In this document: in pieces, positions 35,692 to 45,100 of the stretch
Position numbering within the stretch: the first letter of the stretch is position 1
How the letters are laid out: each line of letters opens with the position of its first letter
DNA from: Butyricicoccus porcorum
GTDB taxonomy: Bacteria; Bacillota; Clostridia; Oscillospirales; Butyricicoccaceae
NCBI RefSeq assembly: GCF_002157465.1
Contig: NZ_NHOC01000009.1
Coordinates: forward strand, 62,218 to 126,217
Direction of reading: 5' to 3'
DNA length: 64,000 bases
Position numbers and translations under genes: made by a program
The notes under the pieces: model-generated
Told to the model about the DNA's origin: nothing
The model's input: the letters and a program-made list of their open reading frames with translations, nothing else
Databases searched by the model: none

Positions 35692-37779
35692 TTAGTCTTC
35701 CGAGCCCGCATCGTTGATATCGATGACAATGATGCCGTAATCATTGACATGACCGACACAATCCGGTTCAATGACAATGGTAGTATCCATCTGGTTGATG
35801 ATTGCCGGGCCCTGAATGTCATCGCCCGCCTTGAACAGGCTTCTGTCATAGATCTTGGTCATCATATGCGCCGGCTTGCCATTTACCTTGAAGGTAACCT
35901 GTCGCTCGCCGATGACAGCATCCTCGACATGACCATTGCCCTTCCCAATCTTGATCGGTTCGAGATCCTCAATTTTACCGGTGCCGATGACACGAATGTT
36001 TACAATTTCAACTGCAACATCGCGGTAGGAACGGCCAAACTGTCTCTTATGTACGGTGTGGAAGGATTCCTTCATCTTTTCGATGGTCTCCATCGTAACC
36101 TTTCCGCCGATGACCGGGACACGCATCTCATAGCCCTGGCCTTCATAGCGGCAGTCGGCAACGCGCTGGATCACAATATCCTCTTCCGCCATATTGTCCT
36201 CAACCAGACGGTCATGCGCTTCCTTTTCCAGCATCGCATAGTCCTTGTCCAGGATATCCAGATTGACATTCGTGGACAGCTGCATTTCGGTCTTGGAGTA
36301 GTCATACATCAGGTCGGTGTTGACCAGGCCGACGGCGCACAGTGCGCCCGGATTCAGCGGGACAATGACGTTCTTCATGCCCAGCTCACGTGCGACGCTG
36401 CAAGCATGCAGGGAACCGGCGCCGCCGCAGGCAAACAACGCGAATTCACGCGGGTCAAAGCCTCGTCTGACGCTTTCCTTCTCGATTTCCTGAATCATGT
36501 TGTTGTTCATGATATCGATGATGCCGAGCGCTGCTTCATACAGATCCTTGCCCAGCGGTTTGCCGATGCGCTCCATAATTGCCTTTTCTGCAAGCTCCGG
36601 CTTGATATCCATACGGCCGCCGAGCAGCTTGGTGCCCAGTCTGCCAAGGATGATGTTTGCATCGGAAACTGCCGGTTCGATGCCGCCGCGGTCATAGCAT
36701 GCCGGACCCGGGACAGCGCCTGCACTCTGCGGGCCGACGCGGAAGAAGCCGCCTTCATCGATATAGGCAATGGAACCGCCGCCTGCGCCGATCGTACCGA
36801 CATCAATCATCGGAACCATGGCCGCATAGCCGCCAACCTTGGTGTCCAGCAGATGCTTCATGCTCGGGTTCAGATCAGCAAGGACGGAAATATCCGCCGA
36901 GGTACCGCCGATATCCAGCGTGATGACATTGTTGATCTTGGTCAGCTTGGTCGTCCAGATTGCACCCAAAACGCCGCCGACCGGGCCGGAAAGCAGCAGG
37001 TTAACCGGCTTTTCCTGCGCAGATTCAGCGGAAGCTACGCCGCCGAACGACTGCATCAGATGAACCTTCGCACGATATCCCTGTTCCTTCAGCGTCTGCT
37101 GCAACTGCTTGATATACTTTGCAGTGGTCGGTCCGATGTATGCATTCAGACCCGTGGTTGTAAAGCGTTCATATTCACGGAACTGCGGAAGAACCTCCGA
37201 GCTGAGGGAGATATATACCTCCGGATATTCCTCCTTGATGATTTCCTTGACGCGCTGCTCATGTGCCGGATTCAGGAAGGAAAACAGGAAGCATACCGCA
37301 ATGGCTTCCACCTTGTCCGCCTTCATCTTGCGGACTGCCTGACGCACTTCTTCCTCATCCAGCGGGATCAGCTCTGCGCCGTCCGGAGCCACAACGCGTT
37401 CCGAAACGCCATAGCGGTCACGTCTCTGGCATACCGGATACTTCTGCCACGGAATATCCTCAACAATAGAGAAGTTGGTCGGGCGCTTGTGGCGCGCAAT
37501 ATGAATGATATCGCGATATCCCTTTGTGGTAATCATGCCGGCTCTGGCACCCTTATGCTCCAGAACCATATTGGTGGCAATGGTCGTGCCATGGAAAATT
37601 TCATCAATTTCCTCATGCTTGATGTTCAGCTTGTCACAAATGGCATTGATGCCTTCCATCATACCGATAGAAGGGTCATGCGGCGTAGTGGAGGTCTTAT
37701 ATACGTCAATTTTGCCGTTGTCGTCTACATAGATAAAATCCGTAAATGTACCGCCAACATCGACGCCCATTCGCTTCAT
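35692..37779 (-). CDS. hyuA: Hydantoinase/oxoprolinase family protein, subunit A
   Basis: 695 residues, ATG at 37779 behind AAGGAGTGA. ASKHA-type ATPase subunit: N-terminal phosphate-1 motif MGVDVGGTFTDFIYVD, FHGTTIATNMVLEHKGA, the second phosphate region TLDIGGTSADISVL, and CYDRGGIEPAVSDANIILG. It phosphorylates the ring carbonyl so that the HyuB half can hydrolyse the amide. The nearest characterised reactions are N-methylhydantoinase, hydantoinase and 5-oxoprolinase; which one applies is inferred only from the neighbours. Confidence 0.92.
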   Translation of the reverse strand: MKRMGVDVGGTFTDFIYVDDNGKIDVYKTSTTPHDPSIGMMEGINAICDKLNIKHEEIDEIFHGTTIATNMVLEHKGARAGMITTKGYRDIIHIARHKRPTNFSIVEDIPWQKYPVCQRRDRYGVSERVVAPDGAELIPLDEEEVRQAVRKMKADKVEAIAVCFLFSFLNPAHEQRVKEIIKEEYPEVYISLSSEVLPQFREYERFTTTGLNAYIGPTTAKYIKQLQQTLKEQGYRAKVHLMQSFGGVASAESAQEKPVNLLLSGPVGGVLGAIWTTKLTKINNVITLDIGGTSADISVLADLNPSMKHLLDTKVGGYAAMVPMIDVGTIGAGGGSIAYIDEGGFFRVGPQSAGAVPGPACYDRGGIEPAVSDANIILGRLGTKLLGGRMDIKPELAEKAIMERIGKPLGKDLYEAALGIIDIMNNNMIQEIEKESVRRGFDPREFALFACGGAGSLHACSVARELGMKNVIVPLNPGALCAVGLVNTDLMYDYSKTEMQLSTNVNLDILDKDYAMLEKEAHDRLVEDNMAEEDIVIQRVADCRYEGQGYEMRVPVIGGKVTMETIEKMKESFHTVHKRQFGRSYRDVAVEIVNIRVIGTGKIEDLEPIKIGKGNGHVEDAVIGERQVTFKVNGKPAHMMTKIYDRSLFKAGDDIQGPAIINQMDTTIVIEPDCVGHVNDYGIIVIDINDAGSED

Positions 37780-37799
37780 GTCAGATCACTCCTTATATG

Positions 37800-37867
37800 A
37801 ATATAAAAATGAAAAACGTACGGACACTGGCGCCTCAACTATGCCTGACACCTTTGTCCGTACGTTT
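37800..37867 (-). terminator. Hairpin/terminator between the amidase and hyuA
   Basis: On the minus strand AAACGTACGGACA pairs with TGTCCGTACGTTT (13 bp) around a 28-nt loop and is followed by TTCATTTTT. It lies inside the gene row, so it either lowers hyuAB expression relative to the amidase or is bypassed. No hexaloop AANGGC hairpin overlaps it. Confidence 0.7.
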
Positions 37868-37911
37868 ATGTTTTTGATATATTGATTGGTTATGTAAACC
37901 CGTGCTCCGTC

Positions 37912-38649
37912 TTACTTATCGAACTTTCTCTCATGCTTGGTGTAAACAGAGGGATCAATGCCTTCGAGGTACTTGACAACCTCGTCGACCGGAACGACAT
38001 CACAGAACTTTGCTTCCATATCGAACAGGTTCCACTCGACAACGCCCGGTACACGGTCACCGACGGTGCCTTCCGGAACGATGGTCTTGAAGCCGTAGCC
38101 GGTAGAATCCATAACTGTATGACGTACACATGCACATGCAGTTGCACCCATGACAATCAGGGTATCGACGCCAAGATAATTCAGCGTCTGTGCCAGATAC
38201 GTGCCGAAGAAGTTAGATGCATACTTCTTGTGAATAACCGGCTCTTCCGGACGCGGCTTCAGCTTCGGGTCGATTTCCATCCAGTCGCTGTTGATATCCA
38301 GCGTGCTCAGCGGAATCTTTTCATCCCAGCGGCCCAGATCCATCTGCTGTTCACCGAGGAAACCGGTGGTTGTGTGGAAGATCGGCACACCGGATTTTCT
38401 TGCAGCTTCCAGTACCTTCAGCGCTTCTGCACAAACCTCTTCGGAATGATCGCAGGTGAACGGATGGCCTTCACTCATCCAAGCCTTTGCCATATCAACG
38501 GTTGTGATTGCCGGCGCCTTGCCGAAGCCCATCTTTCTCATGAAGCCGCGCTCCTTATAAATCGCTCTTGCTTCTGCAAAAGCCTTCTTCAGGAGTTCTT
38601 CATCGAATTCATAATGGTCAACAAACTTGAAGTCTTTATTCTCTGCCAT
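37912..38649 (-). CDS. Isochorismatase-family amidase, probable N-carbamoylsarcosine/N-carbamoyl amino acid amidohydrolase
   Basis: 245 residues. Cysteine hydrolase fold with the triad visible as Asp52 (TTVDMAKAW), Lys142 (KKYASNFFGT) and Cys174 (ACACVRHTVMD), spacing close to that known for bacterial N-carbamoylsarcosine amidase. The NLFDMEAKFCDVV end is also like that enzyme. It would release ammonia and CO2 from an N-carbamoyl compound, the product of hydantoinase A/B. First gene of the operon behind a clear promoter. Other isochorismatase-like amidases remain possible. Confidence 0.78.
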   Translation of the reverse strand: MAENKDFKFVDHYEFDEELLKKAFAEARAIYKERGFMRKMGFGKAPAITTVDMAKAWMSEGHPFTCDHSEEVCAEALKVLEAARKSGVPIFHTTTGFLGEQQMDLGRWDEKIPLSTLDINSDWMEIDPKLKPRPEEPVIHKKYASNFFGTYLAQTLNYLGVDTLIVMGATACACVRHTVMDSTGYGFKTIVPEGTVGDRVPGVVEWNLFDMEAKFCDVVPVDEVVKYLEGIDPSVYTKHERKFDK

Positions 38650-38763
38650 GGAAATCTTCCTTTCTTATTTGACGGAATTAGTTATCAATCTTTCATTTCC
38701 CGGGTTGTCCAGCGTCCGAAGCCTTTTTTCTTTCCAAAAGCATCTTCTGTACTTGACGATCTG

Positions 38764-38792
38764 ATAATATCATCACAAGCCGCATTTTTCAA
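38764..38792 (-). promoter_or_regulatory. Promoter of the amidase-hyuA-hyuB-P-II-permease operon
   Basis: On the minus strand TTGAAA (38792-38787), 17 nt, TATTAT (38769-38764), leaving a leader of about 105 nt with no clear terminator hairpin. Confidence 0.65.
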
Positions 38793-39201
38793 CAGTTTTC
38801 GCACTTTTGTCCATCGTAATACACTGACAGAAATTTGACACGTCTGGACTGCCATCGATATAAAATGAATTTATATCTCTTATATTATTCATATTTCAGA
38901 CATGTTCCACAAATTGCCGCAAACGTGATAGGCGGTTTCATGTGATTTTGCTGAATACTGGGCAGCTATGCCATCCATACAATCTGAGAATAAAAAACAA
39001 GGGATGCTTCCGTTTTTACCGGAAACATCCCTTGCAATATTTTAAATTTGTCCGAAAGCTTTGCTGCTTCTCTGTCACATGCTTGTCGCCTGTCGCAAAT
39101 GCAGTTCCAAAGCTCTCAACATTTTAGGACGCCAAAGATCGCATAAAAACTGCATTTTGACGTTCTGAGACGCACAAAATTGTGCTGAAAGAATCGGCAG
39201 A
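38793..39201. other. Intergenic region between the hydantoinase operon and rpsI
   Basis: Holds the bidirectional terminator at 38990-39040 and a 10-bp inverted repeat (AAATGCAGTT 39097-39106, AACTGCATTT 39148-39157) 50-100 nt downstream of rpsI. No coding sequence or known RNA is recognised. Confidence 0.5.
38990..39040. terminator. Strong terminator downstream of rpsI (bidirectional)
   Basis: CAAGGGATG-TTCCG...CGGAA-CATCCCTTG stem at 38998-39034; six Ts follow on the minus strand, ATATTTT on the plus strand. It most likely ends rplM-rpsI. Confidence 0.8.
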
Positions 39202-39609
39202 TTATCTCTTGGAGAACTGCGGTGCGCGACGGGCAGCCTTCAGGCCGTACTTCTTTCTTTCCTTCATTCTCGGGTCACGGGTCAGGAAGCCAGCAGCCTT
39301 CAGAACCGGACGATACTCCTCAGCGTTAGCCTGGAGCAGTGCACGGGAAATGCCGTGACGGATTGCACCAGCCTGGCCGGTGAAGCCGCCGCCGGTTACG
39401 GTGCAGACGATATCGAACTTATCGCCGGTCTTGGTAGCCTCCAGCGGCTGACGAACGATCAGCTTCAGGGTATCGAGACCGAAGTAGTTGTCGAGGGTAC
39501 GGTTGTTGATGGTGATCTCACCGGTGCCGCCCGGGAAAAGACGAACTCTTGCAACAGAGGACTTTCTTCTGCCGGTGCCGTAGAAATATGCTTTCTTAGG
39601 GGTATACAT
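39202..39609 (-). CDS. rpsI: 30S ribosomal protein S9
   Basis: 135 residues. Typical [20 protein letters not shown] start, [20 protein letters not shown] core, and the basic tail ending RRAPQFSKR that reaches the P-site tRNA. It follows rplM by 25 nt, the universal pairing. Confidence 0.97.
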   Translation of the reverse strand: MYTPKKAYFYGTGRRKSSVARVRLFPGGTGEITINNRTLDNYFGLDTLKLIVRQPLEATKTGDKFDIVCTVTGGGFTGQAGAIRHGISRALLQANAEEYRPVLKAAGFLTRDPRMKERKKYGLKAARRAPQFSKR

Positions 39610-39634
39610 GACTCAAATTTCCTCCTTGTAAGAA

Positions 39635-40066
39635 TTACTTGTCAGCCCAAACGATCGGCTGCTGTGCTGCGTTGTTGTGCTCGCTGCCTGCATAAACCTT
39701 CAGGCGGGTAGCAGCCTTACGGCCAATGGAATTCTTCGGGAGCATACCCTTGACAGCCAGCTCCACAGCCAGCTCCGGACGCTCAGCCATGAGGGTCTTG
39801 TACTGGGTCTCCTTCAGGCCGCCAATCCAGCCGGAATGTCTGCGATAGTACTTCTGCTCCAGCTTGTTTCCAGTCAGGACAGCCTTGGAAGCGTTGATGA
39901 CGATAACGAAATCGCCGGTATCTACGTTAGGGGTGAACTCTACCTTATGCTTGCCGCGAAGGAGAGCTGCTACGGTTGCTGCGGTACGGCCGAGCGGCTT
40001 GTCTGCTGCGTCGACGATATACCACTTGCGGTCGATATTTTCAGCCTTAGCCATGAAAGTGGACAT
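39635..40066 (-). CDS. rplM: 50S ribosomal protein L13
   Basis: 143 residues from the ATG at 40066 behind [40 protein letters not shown] and [13 protein letters not shown] are diagnostic. First gene of the rplM-rpsI operon. Confidence 0.97.
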   Translation of the reverse strand: MSTFMAKAENIDRKWYIVDAADKPLGRTAATVAALLRGKHKVEFTPNVDTGDFVIVINASKAVLTGNKLEQKYYRRHSGWIGGLKETQYKTLMAERPELAVELAVKGMLPKNSIGRKAATRLKVYAGSEHNNAAQQPIVWADK

Positions 40067-40164
40067 GATCTAACCTCCGATTATAATTTTTATCTGAATG
40101 TTTCATTCACGAAGTCAATTTCCCGTCTGTGCAACTTTTTTCTGCACTTTGCGGGTGCTTTAAT
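40067..40164 (-). promoter_or_regulatory. rplM leader, possible L13 autoregulatory structure
   Basis: The 98-nt untranslated leader can fold CCCG...CGGG around GTGCA...TGCAC, then GAATG-AAA-CATTC. L13 leaders that bind L13 are known in Firmicutes; this one is not proven to match that model. Confidence 0.4.
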
Positions 40165-40193
40165 GTTATACCATATCTTTTTTGCAAAGTCAA
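40165..40193 (-). promoter_or_regulatory. Promoter of rplM-rpsI
   Basis: On the minus strand TTGACT (40193-40188), 17 nt, TATAAC (40170-40165). Confidence 0.7.
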
Positions 40194-40230
40194 CACGTTT
40201 TTTGCTGATTTTAATTTTCCCCGGAATAAA

Positions 40231-40270
40231 CTCTTGTTTTCTCTTGTATTCTCTTGTATTCTCTCGTATT
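40231..40270. repeat. Four 10-bp direct repeats (CTCTTGTATT)
   Basis: CTCTTGTTTT CTCTTGTATT CTCTTGTATT CTCTCGTATT in perfect 10-bp phase, upstream of the rplM promoter and the divergent TtcA gene. One helical turn per repeat. Confidence 0.85.
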
Positions 40271-40368
40271 CTCAAAACCTAAATTAAAATTTTTCTCTGT
40301 ACAATATTCCTACCTCTGCGGTATAATAAGCTGAATCAGAACTGACACAATTGATCTGGAGGCTCATC

Positions 40369-41091
40369 ATGCAGAAAATGCTGTCTTATGTCCGCCGTGC
40401 GGTGGATCAGTATCATATGATAAACGAAGGCGATACGATTGCGGTCGGTGTATCCGGCGGCAAGGATTCGCTTGCCCTGCTCGCAGTGCTTGCCAACCTG
40501 CGCCGGTTTTATCCAAATCATTTTACGCTCAAGGCCATTACACTGGACATGGGCTATGAAGAGATGGATTTTTCCCCGATTGCGCGCCTGTGCGAACAGC
40601 TGGAGGTAGAATACATCATCCGTCCGACGGACATCAAAACCATTGTCTTTGATATCCGCAAGGAAGAAAATCCATGTTCGCTGTGTGCAAAAATGCGGCG
40701 CGGCGCGCTCAACGACACCGCCAAACAGAACGGCTGCAACAAGGTCGCGCTGGGACACCATTATGATGATGTCATTGAAACGCTGATGATGTCACTGCTG
40801 TATGAGGGACGCATCAACTGTTTCCTGCCGCAGACCTATCTCGACCGCAAGGATATCACCGTCATTCGTCCAATGATCTATGCGCCGGAATCATACATCA
40901 AATCTCTGGTACGCCGTCTGGAGCTGCCGGTGGTACACAATCCGTGCCCGGCGGACGGCAACACCAAGCGCGAGGAAATCAAGCAGCTGCTCCGTTCCCT
41001 GGAGCGCGAAAACCACGGTGTGCGCCAGCGCATTTTTGGTGCAATCCAGCGCTATCCGCTGCGCGGCTGGGAGCTGGACGGCGAGAAATAA
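40369..41091 (+). CDS. TtcA-like tRNA 2-thiocytidine biosynthesis ATPase (PP-loop family)
   Basis: 240 residues from the ATG at 40369 (TGGAGG upstream). ATP-pyrophosphatase with PP-loop VGVSGGKDSLAL, a CSLCAKMRRGALN Cys pair and ALGHHYDDVIETLMM, as in TtcA/TtuA-type tRNA thiolases. It probably thiolates cytidine 32 or a related tRNA base using a [4Fe-4S] cluster; the exact target is not certain. Promoter -10 TATAAT at 40322-40327 with a weak -35. Confidence 0.85.
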   Translation: MQKMLSYVRRAVDQYHMINEGDTIAVGVSGGKDSLALLAVLANLRRFYPNHFTLKAITLDMGYEEMDFSPIARLCEQLEVEYIIRPTDIKTIVFDIRKEENPCSLCAKMRRGALNDTAKQNGCNKVALGHHYDDVIETLMMSLLYEGRINCFLPQTYLDRKDITVIRPMIYAPESYIKSLVRRLELPVVHNPCPADGNTKREEIKQLLRSLERENHGVRQRIFGAIQRYPLRGWELDGEK

Positions 41092-41106
41092 TCTTTTCAG
41101 ACATGC

Positions 41107-41138
41107 AAAAAGGGCTGCCGTTGGCAGTCCTTTTAATC
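41107..41138. terminator. Bidirectional terminator between ttcA-like gene and HTH gene
   Basis: AAAAGG-CTGCC-GTT-GGCAG-CCTTTT stem. T-rich on both exits; its right edge includes the stop region of the convergent HTH gene. Confidence 0.75.
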
Positions 41139-41354
41139 GTTTTCAGTATCTTCTTCGTCCGGAATATATTCCGCAACATCCTCCAGACGGCAATTAAGAA
41201 TTTTACACAGCTTATTGAGTGTATGAGTAGATACCGGCATATCTGCCTGCAATCGCTGCACTGTTGCATGGCTCATCCCATATTTGACGCGCAGCGTGTA
41301 TGTAGTCGCTTTCTGTTCAGCCATCGTTTTCCACAACGGACGGTATCGAATCAT
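41133..41354 (-). CDS. Small XRE-type helix-turn-helix regulator
   Basis: 73 residues from the ATG at 41354 (GGAAGGAAGGG 11 nt upstream); a longer start at 41378 or 41429 is less supported. It is a single HTH (TYTLRVKYGMSHATVQRLQAD, then STHTLNKLCKILNC) of the Cro/C1 HTH_26 sort, with an acidic tail. Divergent from the hypothetical gene at 41536; the dyad-rich region between is its likely operator. Confidence 0.75.
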   Translation of the reverse strand: MIRYRPLWKTMAEQKATTYTLRVKYGMSHATVQRLQADMPVSTHTLNKLCKILNCRLEDVAEYIPDEEDTEND

Positions 41355-41452
41355 GACCGTGCAGCCCTTCCTTCCCATACGGTATTCAAAAGGATGCCAT
41401 TTATTGCCACATATCAAGTATCTCGACAATATTTGTCCGGCTTCCCTTTACA

Positions 41453-41510
41453 CTGATTATTATGGCTGTTATAATAGTCATATAATATGGCCATTATTTA
41501 GCCATATCGT
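41453..41510. promoter_or_regulatory. Dyad-rich operator between HTH gene and 41536 gene
   Basis: TATGGCT and AGCCATA form an inverted repeat about 30 nt apart, with a central AATATGGCCATTATT palindrome. Two TATAAT boxes (about 41469 and 41480) lie within it. A repressor binding TGGC half-sites here would cover the plus-strand promoter. Confidence 0.55.
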
Positions 41511-41535
41511 TTGTTGTATAAAAAGGAATGATACT

Positions 41536-42068
41536 ATGACACAGAAAAACGAGTCGCCTATGTGGTCAGAGCAATCTCTTACCAATGACCTCCTGCGAGC
41601 CATCCTCGCCGACTGCACGGACTGCGAAGCCGAGTACCAGATTGCCACAGCTGCTTTGTCTGCCGTTCTGACCCGGCAGCAACGGAAGATGCTTGCAGAA
41701 GCGGAACAGCTATGCCTGGAAAACCTGCGCTATGCATTGCGCTTTGGCTTTGTCCGCGGCGTCCTCGTCGGAATGACCCAAACGCCGGAAGAACAAGCAT
41801 CAGACTATTTTTTCGAGAATGCCGCTGTCATTCCGTTCTGTTCCGATCCAAAGACAGACGCGCACAACGCCTATTACCAGCGCATGCAAACAGCACAAAC
41901 GCATTTTCAGGCTCTGCAAAACCAGTTGGGAACCGTCTTCCAGCTCACCCTTGATGCAATCCCCTGCACATGGGATTTCCGGCTGCAACATGTCCTTGAA
42001 AGAATCTTTGCGCTCGGCCTGCACACCGCCCACTCGATCCCCACTCGCCCTAAATTGCCGCAAAAAAA
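41536..42068 (+). pseudogene. Hypothetical helical protein, no stop before it enters carB
   Basis: The frame opens at ATG 41536 (MTQKNESPMWSEQSL, AAAAGGAAT upstream). Its first about 175 residues look like a genuine small soluble helical protein (TDCEAEYQIATAALSAVL, RYALRFGFVRGVLVGM), comparable with small clostridial DUF6809-like proteins, but I cannot assign it. No stop codon occurs in frame; the frame runs through the carB terminator and antisense to carB until 44583. It has probably lost its own end by mutation or deletion at the carB junction. Confidence 0.5.
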
Positions 42069-42118
42069 AATGACGCTCCCGCCCGGCTCTCGCCGTTTGG
42101 GAACGTCATTTGTATTTT
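42061..42118. terminator. Terminator of carB (also reads on plus strand)
   Basis: AAATGACG/CGTCATTT outer stem with an inner GGGA/TCCC-type stem (42068-42111). The minus-strand exit has a long T-run, so it ends the pyr operon. Confidence 0.8.
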
Positions 42119-42126
42119 TATCTGAA

Positions 42127-45100
42127 TTACTGAAGGTGTACCGTGTTGATATCAACCAGCTCGCACGACTCAATGCGCGTATCGCCTTCCAGGCAGCGCA
42201 GCAGCGCGTTTGCGGTATCAATCGCCGTCAGGCACGGGATTGCATGCTCAACCGTGGAGCGACGGATCTTGACCGCACCAAGCTCCGGATGACGACCCTT
42301 GACAGAAGTGGTAATGACATAGTCAATATCACCCGATTCAATCAGGTCAATCATATTCGGGGACGGCTCATCGACGTTGCGGACAGAGTTGGTCGCAACC
42401 ATGTGGCGGTTGAGGACGTTTGCCGTGCCGCTGGTCGCATACAGCTCAAAGCCCAGCTCGGCAAAGCGCTCGGCAACCGTCACGATTTCCTGCTTATCCG
42501 CATCGCGGACGGAAATCAGAACCTTGCCCTTCTTCTTCATCTCATAGCCTGCGCCCATCATGCCCTTGAGCAGAGCCTCACGGAACGAGGTGGATACACC
42601 CAGAACCTCGCCGGTCGATTTCATTTCCGGTCCGAGCTGGGTATCGAGGTCACGCAGCTTCTGGAACGAGAAGACCGGAACCTTGACCGCATAATGCTCG
42701 CACTCCGGATACAGTCCGGTGCCATAGCCCATGTCGCGCAGCTTCTCGCCAAACATGCAGCGGGTTGCCAGATCAACCATCGGCACGCCCGTAATCTTGG
42801 AGATATACGGGATGGTACGGGACGAACGCGGGTTGACTTCGATGACATAGACCTCATCGTTGTACAGAACGAACTGGATATTGACCAGACCGAGAACTGC
42901 CAGCTCCTTGGACAGCTTCTTGGTGTAATCAATGATGGTTTTCTTGTGCTTATCCTCAATCGTGATGGACGGATATACAGAGATGGAGTCACCCGAATGG
43001 ATGCCGGCGCGCTCCATGTGCTCCATGATACCCGGAATCAGGATATCCTCGCCGTCACAGATGGCGTCGACTTCGATTTCACGACCCATCAGGTACTTGT
43101 CGACCAGAACCGGGTTCTCGATCTTGGTGCGGGTGATAACCTGCATGTATTCGCGGATATCCTCTTCCTTGTAGGCAATTTCCATGCCCTGGCCACCGAG
43201 GACATAGGACGGGCGGACGAGTACCGGATAACCCAGACGATCTGCAACCTCGACTGCCTCTTCCTCCGTAAATACCGTGTCACCCTTGGCGCGCGGAATG
43301 CCGGTCTTGTTCAGGATAACATCGAACTTCTCGCGGTCCTCCGCGGCGTCAATGCTCCATGCCGGGGTGCCCAGAATCGGCACACCGAGCTTTTCCAGAT
43401 GCTCTGCCAGATTGATGGCAGTCTGACCGCCAAACTGAACGATTGCCGCATCCGGCTTCTCGGCATTGACAACTCCCGTGACATCCTCCGGCGTCAGCGG
43501 CTCGAAATACAGGCGGTCTGCCGTATCGAAGTCGGTGGAAACGGTCTCCGGGTTGTTGTTGATGATGACAGTCTCACAGCCAAGCTGCTGGAGTGCCCAA
43601 ACCGAATGAACGGAACAATAGTCGAATTCGATGCCCTGACCGATGCGGATCGGGCCGGAACCGAGTACCAGAATCTTCTTTCTGCCGTCGGACGGCTTAA
43701 CTTCGCTCTCCTCATCGTAGGTGGAATAATAATACGGGGTTTCCGCCTCGAATTCTGCCGCACAGGTGTCAACCGTCTTGTAGACCGGCATGCGGGTGAC
43801 CTTCTCAACCGACTTACCGGACAGGCGCTCAATGACCTTGTCGGTAAAGCCGAATTTCTTTGCCGAGAGATACAGCTCCGGCGTAATTTCTTCCGCCTGC
43901 TCCAGCGCATGTTCCATGTCAATAATGCGCATAAAGCCGTGCAGGAACCAGGTGTCGATCTTGGTGATCTCATGCACCTCATCGATGGTCATGATACCAC
44001 GGCGGAATGCCTCACAGATGGAGAACAGGCGCTCATAATCGCAGGTCTTGACCTTGGCGATAATATCCTCGTCGCTCATCTTCGCAATCAGCGGCATGGA
44101 CAGCGAATCGACCTTCATTTCAATCGAACGGACGGCCTTCATCATGGCGCCTTCAAAGCTGTTGGAAATTGCCATGACCTCACCGGTCGCCTTCATCTGC
44201 GTACCGAGGGTCTTGTCCGCATAGACAAACTTATCGAACGGCCAGCGCGGGAACTTGACAACGCAATAGTCCAGCGTCGGCTCGAAGCAGGCTGCCGTCT
44301 TTCCGGTGACGGCATTGGTCAGCTCATCCAGACCATAGCCGACCGCAATCTTGGCCGCAATCTTGGCAATCGGATAACCGGTCGCCTTGGATGCCAGTGC
44401 AGAGGAACGCGATACACGCGGGTTTACCTCGATGACGGCATATTCAAACGAATCCGGGTTGAGTGCAAACTGGACGTTGCAGCCGCCCTCGATGCCCAGC
44501 TCCGTGATGATCTTGAGCGCAGAGGTACGGAGCATCTGATACTCATAATCGCACAGCGTCTGGCTCGGCGCGACAACGACTGAGTCGCCGGTGTGGACGC
44601 CGACCGGATCGATGTTTTCCATATTACAAACCGTGATGACGTTGCCCTTGCCGTCACGCATAACTTCGTATTCGATTTCCTTCCAGCCCGCGATGCACTT
44701 CTCGACGAGGATCTCATCGACACGGGAATACAGGATGCCGGAAGCGGAAATCTCACGCAGCTCGTCCCAGGTATAAGCGATACCGCCGCCGGTGCCGCCG
44801 AGCGTATATGCCGGACGGATGATGACCGGCAGACCGATTTCCTTGGTGAAGGCAACCGCATCTTCAACCGTGTGCACGACCTTGGACGCGATGATCGGTT
44901 CGTTGATCTTTTCCATCGTGTCCTTGAACAGCTGGCGATCCTCCGCCTTGTCGATGGTGGTCGGGTTTGCACCCAGCAGCTTGACGCCATACTCGTCGAG
45001 GAAGCCGTTGGCAACCAGCTCCATCGCAATGTTCAGACCAGTCTGGCCGCCCAGCGTCGGCAGAATGGAGTCCGGACGCTCCTTCTTGATGATTTCCTGT

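Noticed and set aside
34136-37800. Long plus-strand frames opposite hyuA and hyuB
   Set aside because: Shadows of the real minus-strand genes; no ribosome sites or recognisable domains.
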